64,000 bases of DNA from Mesorhizobium australicum WSM2073 (GTDB taxonomy: Bacteria > Pseudomonadota > Alphaproteobacteria > Rhizobiales > Rhizobiaceae). How positions within the stretch are numbered: the stretch's first letter is position 1; each line of letters opens with the position of its first letter. Shown one piece after another: positions 57,567 to 64,000 of this stretch. Both the position numbers and the translations under genes were made by a program. The stretch spans positions 3,982,001 to 4,046,000 of the forward strand of contig NC_019973.1 of the NCBI RefSeq assembly GCF_000230995.2, read 5' to 3'. Below the pieces are notes generated by a model. The model did not search any database, had not been told where the DNA came from, and was given only the letters and a program-made list of their open reading frames with translations.

Positions 57567-58979
57567 ATGAACAATGATGATTTCCGGCAATGGTCGCAAC
57601 GCGCCGCCGATTGGGGCGCCGACTATCGCAACAATTTGCGTGAGCGGCCGGTGCGGCCGCTGATCGAGCCGGGCGACATTTTCAGGAGCATCGAGGCGTC
57701 GCCGCCCGAAGACGCGGAGTCGATGGACAGGATTTTCGCCGATTTCCAAGAGAAGATCGTGCCGGGGATGACGCATTGGCAGCACCCGCGCTTCTTCGCC
57801 TATTTCCCGGCCAACGCGGCGCCGGTCTCGGTGGTGGCTGAATATCTGGTGTCGGCGATGGCCGCGCAATGCATGCTCTGGCAGACCTCGCCGGCGGCGA
57901 CCGAGCTTGAAATGCGGACCATCGACTGGATGCGCCAGGCGCTCGGCCTGCCGGAAGGATTCTCCGGCGTTATCCAGGATTCGGCCTCGTCGGCGACACT
58001 CAACGCGGTGTTGACGATGCGCGAGCGGGCGCTGGACTGGCAAGGCAACAAAAAAGGATTGGCCGGGCAGGGCCGATTGCGCGTCTATTCCTCCGACCAG
58101 GTGCACACTTCGATCGATCGGGCGATCTGGGTGTCAGGCATAGGCGAGGACAATCTCGTGCGCATTCCGGTCGCCGGCCGTTTTCGCGCCATGGATGCGG
58201 CCGCACTCGACGCGGCAATCGTCGCCGACCGCGTGGCCGGCATGTTGCCCGCCGGCATCATCGCCAGCGTCGGCGGCACCAGCACCGGGGGGACGGACGA
58301 TATTGCAGCAGTTGCGGCGGTCGCCGGTCGGCATGGGCTCTATCTGCATGTCGATGCCGCCTGGGCCGGGTCGGCGATGATCTGCCCGGAGTACCGGCAT
58401 TTCTGGGCCGGCGCCGAACTGGCGGATTCCATCGTCTTCAATCCCCATAAATGGCTAGGCGCGCAATTCGACTGCTCGATGCAGTTCATTCGCCAGCCCG
58501 AGGACCTCGTTCGTACGCTGGCCATCAAGCCCGAATTCCTCAAGACACATGGCCGCGACGGCATCATCAACTATTCCGAATGGTCGGTGCCGCTCGGTCG
58601 GCGCTTCCGGGCGCTGAAGCTTTGGTTTCTGCTGCGCGCGCATGGACTGGAAAACCTGCGAACCATGATCCGCAACCATGTCGCCTGGAGCGAGGGCCTT
58701 GCCGCTCGGCTGGCAGGGGAGGTGGATTTCGAGATCGTCACCGAGCCGATGCTGTCGCTGTTTTCGTTCCGGCACAAGGCTGCCTCGGGCGCCGATGCCG
58801 ACGAGCACAATCTGCGGCTCGTCAATGCGATCAACGACGATGGCCGCATCTACCTGACGCAAACGAAGGTCGATGGAAAGGTGGCGATCCGCTTCCAGGT
58901 CGGCCAGTTCGACGCGACGGCGGGAGACGTCGATGCCGCTTTCACCGCCATTACCGAAATTGCGCGTGCCACGGCCTGA
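57567..58979 (+). CDS. PLP-dependent aromatic-amino-acid-type decarboxylase
   Basis: The 470-residue group II decarboxylase resembles DOPA/tryptophan/tyrosine decarboxylases: PRFFAYFPANAAPVSVVAEYL (aromatic-binding region), LHVDAAWAGSAM and NPHKWLGAQFDCS with the PLP-binding Lys295. The substrate (Tyr, Trp, Phe or Glu analog) cannot be read from sequence. It stands alone between the Anbu cluster and the glp locus. The ATG at 57567 follows GGGAGG. Confidence 0.9.
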   Translation: MNNDDFRQWSQRAADWGADYRNNLRERPVRPLIEPGDIFRSIEASPPEDAESMDRIFADFQEKIVPGMTHWQHPRFFAYFPANAAPVSVVAEYLVSAMAAQCMLWQTSPAATELEMRTIDWMRQALGLPEGFSGVIQDSASSATLNAVLTMRERALDWQGNKKGLAGQGRLRVYSSDQVHTSIDRAIWVSGIGEDNLVRIPVAGRFRAMDAAALDAAIVADRVAGMLPAGIIASVGGTSTGGTDDIAAVAAVAGRHGLYLHVDAAWAGSAMICPEYRHFWAGAELADSIVFNPHKWLGAQFDCSMQFIRQPEDLVRTLAIKPEFLKTHGRDGIINYSEWSVPLGRRFRALKLWFLLRAHGLENLRTMIRNHVAWSEGLAARLAGEVDFEIVTEPMLSLFSFRHKAASGADADEHNLRLVNAINDDGRIYLTQTKVDGKVAIRFQVGQFDATAGDVDAAFTAITEIARATA

Positions 58980-59058
58980 AAAGGCTGGATGAAGGTGGCA
59001 CCGAGGTTCACCCGTACAATCATCAGATTTCGTTAGCCGGCTTGCACCTTTTCATCGG

Positions 59059-59092
59059 TTTCGTTTTCTATTATAAGCAAGAAAAACGAAAA
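59059..59092 (+). promoter_or_regulatory. Inverted repeat (candidate GlpR operator) upstream of glpR
   Basis: TTTCGTTTTCT (59059-59069) and AGAAAAACGAAAA (59080-59092) form an inverted repeat with one extra base. TATTAT (59069-59074) at its center is a likely -10. The element lies just ahead of GGGAG and the ATG at 59107, which fits autoregulation. Confidence 0.65.
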
Positions 59093-59106
59093 CGGGAGCT
59101 TGCCTT

Positions 59107-59874
59107 ATGTATCTGTCGCCGCGCCATGCCGAGATCATCCAGATGGCCAAGGACAACGGCCGCGTGCTGGTCGATGACCTGGCCACGCATTTCAACGTGA
59201 CGCCGCAGACCATACGCAAGGACCTCAACGATTTGTGCGACCAGCGGCTGCTTTCGCGTGTCCATGGCGGCGCCTTGTTCCCGTCCGGTATCGAGAACAT
59301 GGAGTATGAAGCCAGGCGCAAGATCGCGGCCGACGAGAAGGAAGCGATAGGCCGCGCGGCGGCCAGGCTGATCCCCGACAACGCCTCGCTGTTCATCAAC
59401 ATCGGCACCACGACAGAGGCGGTCAGCAAGGCGCTACTCGATCACGACGGCCTGATGGTCATCACCAATAACATCAATGTTGCCAATAGGATGCGCATCT
59501 ATCCCTCGATCGAGGTGGTGATTGCGGGCGGCGTGGTGCGCGGCTCCGACGGGGGTGTTGTCGGCGAGGCGGCGGTCGATTTCATCAGGCAGTTCAAGGT
59601 CGACTACGCTGTCATCGGCGCCTCGGCTATCGATCATGATGGCGCGCTGCTCGATTTTGATTTCCGCGAGGTGAAGGTGGCGCAAGCGATCATCGCCAAC
59701 GCCAGGCACGTCATCCTGGTTTCCGACCAGACCAAGTTCGAACGCACGGCGCCTGTGCGTATCGGCCATCTGTCGCAGGTCAACACCTTCATCACCGATC
59801 GCTGCGACATCCCGTCCGTGCGCAAGATCTGCCAGGAGGCCGAGGTTCAGCTCATCGAGACGTCGCTTGGCTGA
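59107..59874 (+). CDS. glpR: DeoR family glycerol regulator
   Basis: The 255-residue protein has an N-terminal DeoR helix-turn-helix (SPRHAEIIQMAKDNGRVLVDDLATHFNVTPQTIRKDLNDL) and a C-terminal sugar-phosphate-binding domain (INIGTTTEAVSKALL, DFDFREVKVAQAI). Position upstream of glpD and the glycerol transporter genes identifies it as the glycerol repressor. Its ligand would be glycerol 3-phosphate. Confidence 0.92.
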   Translation: MYLSPRHAEIIQMAKDNGRVLVDDLATHFNVTPQTIRKDLNDLCDQRLLSRVHGGALFPSGIENMEYEARRKIAADEKEAIGRAAARLIPDNASLFINIGTTTEAVSKALLDHDGLMVITNNINVANRMRIYPSIEVVIAGGVVRGSDGGVVGEAAVDFIRQFKVDYAVIGASAIDHDGALLDFDFREVKVAQAIIANARHVILVSDQTKFERTAPVRIGHLSQVNTFITDRCDIPSVRKICQEAEVQLIETSLG

Positions 59875-59909
59875 CGCAATTCACGGTCTTCTCACAGGCG
59901 TGTGATATT

Positions 59910-59943
59910 TCGTTTGACATTCGTTATGAGTTCGAAATAATTC
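59910..59943 (+). promoter_or_regulatory. glpD promoter with three phased TTCG motifs
   Basis: TTGACA (59915-59920), 17 bases, ATAATT (59938-59943) form a strong sigma-70-like promoter. TTCG begins at 59910, 59921 and 59932, exactly 11 bases apart, so a GlpR oligomer could bind one DNA face across the promoter. TTCG is the core of known GlpR half-sites. Confidence 0.75.
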
Positions 59944-60000
59944 CGCCACGGTTTCGCAAAAGAGCAAAAATGGTGCAATGCGAAATCGTGGAGGAGCTAG

Positions 60001-61527
60001 GTGGACACATCTTCAGTCCGGGACATTTTCGTCATAGGTGGCGGCATCAACGGCTGCGGCATCGCCCGTGATGCCGTGGGACGCGGGTTCTCGGTCTTTC
60101 TCGCCGAAATGAACGATCTCGCCAGCGGAACCTCGTCCGGTTCGACCAAGCTGATCCATGGCGGGCTGCGCTATCTCGAATTCTATGAATTCCGCCTGGT
60201 GCGCGAGGCGCTGATGGAGCGCGAGGTTCTGTGGAAGAACGCTCCGCACATCATCTGGCCGATGCGCTTCGTGCTGCCCTATGCCAAGGGCCTGCGCCCG
60301 GCCTGGCTGATCCGGCTCGGCCTTTTCCTTTACGACCACATCGGCGGGCGCAAGTTGCTGCCGGCGACCAGAACGCTCGACATGGCAAGCGACCCGGCGG
60401 GCAAGCCTTTGAAGCCGCTGTTCAAAAAGGCTTTCGAATATTCGGATGGCTGGGTCAACGACGCGCGGCTGGTGGCGCTGAATGCACGTGACGCCGCTGA
60501 CCGGGGCGCAACGATCCGGACTCGCACCAAAGTGGTTGGAGCGCGCCGCGAGGGCGGAATCTGGGCGATAAAGATCGAGGACCTGCAGACCGGCGAGACC
60601 GACGAGGTCAAGGCACGGTTGCTGGTCAATGCGGCGGGTCCTTGGGTCGACCACGTGCTGTCCGGCGTCGTCGGCCTCAACGACGTGCACAATGTCCGCC
60701 TCGTGCAGGGCAGCCACATCGTCATCGCCAAGAAGTTCGACGACCCGCGCGCCTATTTCTTCCAGAACAGGGATGGTCGCATCATCTTCGCCATCCCCTA
60801 CGAGGACGAGTTCACGCTGATCGGCACCACCGACCAGGATTATCCCGGCGACCCACATGATGTGAAGATCAGCGACACCGAGATCGACTATCTCTGTGCC
60901 GCAGCGAGCGAGTATTTCGCGGTGCCCGTCAAGCGTTCCGACATCGTCTGGACCTATTCGGCCGTGCGTCCGCTCTACGATGACGGCGCCTCCAAGGCGC
61001 AGGAAGCGACACGTGACTATGTGCTGAAGGCGGATGGCGGCGACGGCGCCGCGCCGCTGGTCAACGCGTTTGGCGGCAAGATCACCACCTACCGCCGGCT
61101 GTCGGAATCGATGCTGGAGAAGATCGAAGGTTTTCTCGGCAAGCGCGGCAAGCCGTGGACATCAGATGCGCCGCTGCCGGGCGGCGATTTTCCGGCCACG
61201 GGTTTCGATGCGCAGGTGGCGAAGCTGAAAAGCGCCTATCCTTTCCTCGACCAGCGCTTGGCGCGCCGGCTGACGAGGCTCTATGGAACGCGTGTACAGG
61301 TGCTGCTCGGCTTGGCCAAGTCGATCGCCGATCTCGGCCGCAATTTCGGTGGCGATCTCCACGAAGCCGAGGTGCGCTATCTCGTCGAAAACGAATGGGC
61401 TGTCACGGCGGAAGACGTGCTGTGGCGGCGGACCAAGCGCGGCCTGCATCTTAACCGCGAGCAGGTCGCGGCACTCGATGAATTCATGCGCGGCATAAGC
61501 CGGCAGCACGTCGCGGCCGCCGAATGA
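60001..61527 (+). CDS. glpD: Glycerol-3-phosphate dehydrogenase, FAD-dependent (aerobic)
   Basis: The 508-residue membrane-associated flavoenzyme starts with GTG at 60001, six bases after GAGGAG. The FAD motif is DIFVIGGGINGCGIARDAVGRG. It also has SGSTKLIHGGLRYLE and FGGKITTYRRLSE. It oxidises glycerol 3-phosphate to DHAP and passes electrons to the quinone pool. The glycerol ABC transporter genes follow from 61571. Confidence 0.96.
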   Translation: MDTSSVRDIFVIGGGINGCGIARDAVGRGFSVFLAEMNDLASGTSSGSTKLIHGGLRYLEFYEFRLVREALMEREVLWKNAPHIIWPMRFVLPYAKGLRPAWLIRLGLFLYDHIGGRKLLPATRTLDMASDPAGKPLKPLFKKAFEYSDGWVNDARLVALNARDAADRGATIRTRTKVVGARREGGIWAIKIEDLQTGETDEVKARLLVNAAGPWVDHVLSGVVGLNDVHNVRLVQGSHIVIAKKFDDPRAYFFQNRDGRIIFAIPYEDEFTLIGTTDQDYPGDPHDVKISDTEIDYLCAAASEYFAVPVKRSDIVWTYSAVRPLYDDGASKAQEATRDYVLKADGGDGAAPLVNAFGGKITTYRRLSESMLEKIEGFLGKRGKPWTSDAPLPGGDFPATGFDAQVAKLKSAYPFLDQRLARRLTRLYGTRVQVLLGLAKSIADLGRNFGGDLHEAEVRYLVENEWAVTAEDVLWRRTKRGLHLNREQVAALDEFMRGISRQHVAAAE

Positions 61528-61570
61528 AGAGGGGTTTTGAGCTGATGCGGAAAGCCTGGGAGGAGGCGTC

Positions 61571-62650
61571 ATGCTGGAACTGAGGAACGTCACCAAGACG
61601 GTCGGTGCGGTCGAGCACATCCGCGACGTGTCGCTGACGCTTCAGCACGGCTCGCTCAACGTTTTGCTCGGGCCCACGCTTTCAGGCAAGACCAGCCTGA
61701 TGCGGCTGATGGCCGGCCTCGATGTGCCGACCTCCGGCTCGGTCTGGTTCGACGGCCGGAATGTCACTGGCACGCCTGTGCAGAAGCGCAAGATCGCCAT
61801 GGTCTACCAGCAGTTCATCAATTATCCGGCGATGACCGTCTATGACAATATCGCCTCACCCCTCAAGGTGGCCGGCGTCGAGCAGGGCAAGATCGACAGC
61901 CAGGTGCGCGAAGCGGCGGCACTCCTCAAACTGACCCCCTATCTCGACCGCACGCCGCTCAGTCTGTCGGGCGGGCAGCAGCAGCGCACCGCGCTGGCGC
62001 GCGCCATCGTCAAGAATGCCAGCCTTGTGCTGCTCGACGAACCGCTTGCAAATCTCGACTACAAATTGCGCGAGGAATTGCGAGCCGAACTGCCGAGGAT
62101 ATTCGCGGCCGCCGGTACCATCTTCGTCTATGCCACCACCGAGCCACATGAGGCCCTGCTGCTCGGCGGCAATACGGCAACGCTGTCGGAAGGCCGCATC
62201 ACCCAGTTTGGGCCGACCATCGACGTGTTCCGCAAACCGGTCGACCTGGTGACGGCGAAGACCTTCGCCGATCCGCCGCTCAACAACATCGTGCTGGCCA
62301 AGAAGGGGGCGGATTTTCTGCTGGAGGGCGGCGTCAAGCTGCCGGTGCCCGCTGATCTCGTCGGCATCGCCGATGCGAACTATACGGTCGGCTTCCAGCC
62401 GCACCATCTTTCGCTCGACCGGCCCAATGCCTCCGCGGTGCCGGTGCGGGCGAAAGTCACCATCACGGAAATCACCGGGTCCGAAAGCTTCATCCATCTC
62501 GACTTTGCCGATGTGCGCTGGGTGATGTTGACCCATGGCATCAGGGATTTCGAGACAGACGCGGTGGTCGAAGTGTTCATCGATCCACGTCACATCATGG
62601 TCTTCGACGAGCACGGCCGGGCCGTGACCGCGCCGAAGCTGGCGGCTTGA
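61571..62650 (+). CDS. glpS: Glycerol ABC transporter ATP-binding protein GlpS
   Basis: The 359-residue CUT1-type ATPase has Walker A GPTLSGKTS, signature LSGGQQQRTALAR and Walker B LVLLDEPLANLD, and a C-terminal MalK-like regulatory domain. Its place between glpD and a second ATPase matches glpSTPQUV of Rhizobium leguminosarum. glpT starts 10 bases downstream. Confidence 0.92.
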   Translation: MLELRNVTKTVGAVEHIRDVSLTLQHGSLNVLLGPTLSGKTSLMRLMAGLDVPTSGSVWFDGRNVTGTPVQKRKIAMVYQQFINYPAMTVYDNIASPLKVAGVEQGKIDSQVREAAALLKLTPYLDRTPLSLSGGQQQRTALARAIVKNASLVLLDEPLANLDYKLREELRAELPRIFAAAGTIFVYATTEPHEALLLGGNTATLSEGRITQFGPTIDVFRKPVDLVTAKTFADPPLNNIVLAKKGADFLLEGGVKLPVPADLVGIADANYTVGFQPHHLSLDRPNASAVPVRAKVTITEITGSESFIHLDFADVRWVMLTHGIRDFETDAVVEVFIDPRHIMVFDEHGRAVTAPKLAA

Positions 62651-62660
62651 GGAGGACGAT

Positions 62661-63728
62661 ATGGCGCGCATCGACGTCAACCATGTCAGGCATTCCTATC
62701 TACCGAACCCGCGCAAGGATGCCGATTTCGCGCTGCGCGAAGTGCATCACACTTTCGAGGATGGTGGTGCCTATGCGCTGCTCGGACCGTCCGGCTGCGG
62801 CAAGACCACGCTGCTCAACATCATATCGGGGCTGCTGCATCCCTCGCATGGCCAGTTGCTGTTCAACGGCAGGGACGTGACCAATCTGTCGACGCAGGAG
62901 CGCAATATCGCGCAGGTGTTCCAATTCCCGGTCATCTACGACACCATGACGGTCTATGACAATCTGGCGTTCCCGCTACGCAATCGCGGCGTACCGGAGG
63001 CAGATGTCGACCGCAAGGTGCGCGAGACGCTGGAGATGATCGACCTGGCGTCCTGGGCGAAGAAGAAGGCGAGGGGCCTGACCGCTGACCAGAAGCAGAA
63101 GATCTCGCTCGGCCGCGGCCTGGTGCGCTCGGACGTCAACGCCATCCTGTTCGACGAGCCGCTGACCGTCATCGACCCGCATATGAAGTGGGTGCTGCGC
63201 TCGCAATTGAAACAGCTTCATCGCCGCTTCGGCTACACGATGGTGTATGTCACCCACGACCAGACCGAGGCGCTGACCTTCGCCGACCAGGTCGTCGTCA
63301 TGTATGATGGCGGCATCGTGCAGATCGGCACGCCGGCCGAACTGTTCGAGCGGCCGCGCCATACCTTTGTCGGTTATTTCATCGGTTCGCCGGGCATGAA
63401 CGTCATGCCTGTGGCGATCGACGGCAAGACGGCGACGCTCGGCTCGCAGCGTATCGAACTGCCGGGCGCGCCCAAAGCCGCCGGCGGCGCCGTCGAACTC
63501 GGCATTCGCCCCGAATATGTGCGGCTCGGCCGGGACGGCATGGCCGTCTCGATCACCAAGGTCGAGGATGTCGGCCGCCACAAGGTGGTTCGCGCCAAGC
63601 TGGAAGGCAGGGACATCGCTGCCGTCATCGGTGAGGACGAGACCGTGCCAGCCGAACCGAAGGTGCGGTTCGATCCGGCCGGCATCAACATCTATGCCGA
63701 TTCCTGGCGTGTCGAGATGGGGGCATAG
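62661..63728 (+). CDS. glpT: Glycerol ABC transporter ATP-binding protein GlpT
   Basis: The 355-residue CUT1-type ATPase has Walker A GPSGCGKTT and Walker B AILFDEPLTVIDP. The ABC signature is degenerate: LTADQKQKISLGR replaces LSGGQ-type sequence, while glpS keeps it, so the two ATPases may not be equal partners. This agrees with a heterodimeric system. Confidence 0.92.
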   Translation: MARIDVNHVRHSYLPNPRKDADFALREVHHTFEDGGAYALLGPSGCGKTTLLNIISGLLHPSHGQLLFNGRDVTNLSTQERNIAQVFQFPVIYDTMTVYDNLAFPLRNRGVPEADVDRKVRETLEMIDLASWAKKKARGLTADQKQKISLGRGLVRSDVNAILFDEPLTVIDPHMKWVLRSQLKQLHRRFGYTMVYVTHDQTEALTFADQVVVMYDGGIVQIGTPAELFERPRHTFVGYFIGSPGMNVMPVAIDGKTATLGSQRIELPGAPKAAGGAVELGIRPEYVRLGRDGMAVSITKVEDVGRHKVVRAKLEGRDIAAVIGEDETVPAEPKVRFDPAGINIYADSWRVEMGA

Positions 63729-64000
63729 ATGGACAAGACCTGGAACAACAAGGCCTGGTTCCTCGTGCTCCCGGTGCTGGTGCTGGTGGCCTTCACCGCC
63801 GTCATACCGCTGATGACGGTGGTCAACTATTCGGTGCAGGACACGTTCGGAAACAATGTCTTCACCTGGGCCGGCACCGAATGGTTCGAGGAACTGCTTT
63901 CATCCAGCCGCTTCTGGGAAGCGATGGTTCGCAACCTGATCTTTTCCTTTATCATCTTGGCGATCGAGGTGCCGCTCGGCATCTTCATCGCGCTCAACAT
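63729..64000 (+). CDS. glpP: Glycerol ABC transporter permease, N-terminal part (GlpP-like)
   Basis: The start ATG at 63729 is immediately after the glpT stop. The visible 90 residues (MDKTWNNKAWFLVLPVLVLVAFTAVIPLMTV) have two transmembrane helices of a CUT1 permease. The gene runs off the window; glpQ, glpU and glpV would be expected after it. Confidence 0.85.
   Translation, partial: MDKTWNNKAWFLVLPVLVLVAFTAVIPLMTVVNYSVQDTFGNNVFTWAGTEWFEELLSSSRFWEAMVRNLIFSFIILAIEVPLGIFIALN

Overview
This window looks like a core chromosomal segment of a Mesorhizobium-type alphaproteobacterium (order Hyphomicrobiales). The reasons are high GC, dense gene packing, a cell-cycle kinase of the CckA type, a zinc-ligand-poor DksA, a urtABCDE urea transporter, a glpR-glpD-glpST glycerol operon, alphaproteobacterial LexA boxes (GAAC-N7-GAAC) and rhizobial palindromic intergenic repeats. 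I cannot name the species. I saw no insertion sequence, prophage, CRISPR array, rRNA or tRNA gene.

Layout. 1-3.2 kb: start of a large membrane-anchored protein (cut by the window edge), an Hpt phosphotransfer protein, and a [2Fe-2S] ferredoxin next to a ferredoxin-NADP reductase. 3.2-12.7 kb: a DHA2-type efflux pump, a DUF922 putative protease, a folP-folB-folK folate cluster in which folB carries an apparent 1-base deletion, a Kef-type antiporter, and an AraC regulator followed by an MFS exporter whose leader is a perfect palindrome containing the ribosome-binding site. 12.7-21 kb: envelope proteins, the YcjF/YcjX pair, SixA, DksA, a FliO-like protein and CckA. 21-25 kb: purine nucleoside phosphorylase, a ribbon-helix-helix protein, a glyoxalase, and a two-gene GMC dehydrogenase (Tat-exported small subunit plus catalytic subunit with a CX5CX3C iron-sulfur motif). 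25.9-31.7 kb: urtABCDE behind a near-perfect sigma-54 promoter. 32-44 kb: a GGDEF cyclase, DUF72, GNAT, uvrA and ssb (both with LexA boxes), ClpP, an ArsR/SRPBCC pair, OsmC and MarC proteins, and a VOC/AraC locus. 44-52 kb: gyrA, coaD, two cyclophilins, and queA-tgt of queuosine synthesis. 52.9-57.5 kb: an AsnC-like single-domain protein, then circularly permuted ATP-grasp, alpha-E, transglutaminase-like and Anbu proteasome-like genes. 57.5-64 kb: a PLP decarboxylase and the glpR / glpD-glpS-glpT-glpP glycerol locus, the permease running off the end.

How the genes work together. Nitrogen scavenging (urt), glycerol uptake and oxidation (glp), SOS repair (uvrA, ssb) and tRNA queuosine (queA, tgt) form coherent modules with visible regulatory sites. 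The module of least-known function is the ATP-grasp / alpha-E / transglutaminase / Anbu cluster. It has been predicted from gene neighbourhoods to be a peptide-bond-forming and peptide-cleaving system, and here it carries unusual heptamer-based inverted repeats between its genes.
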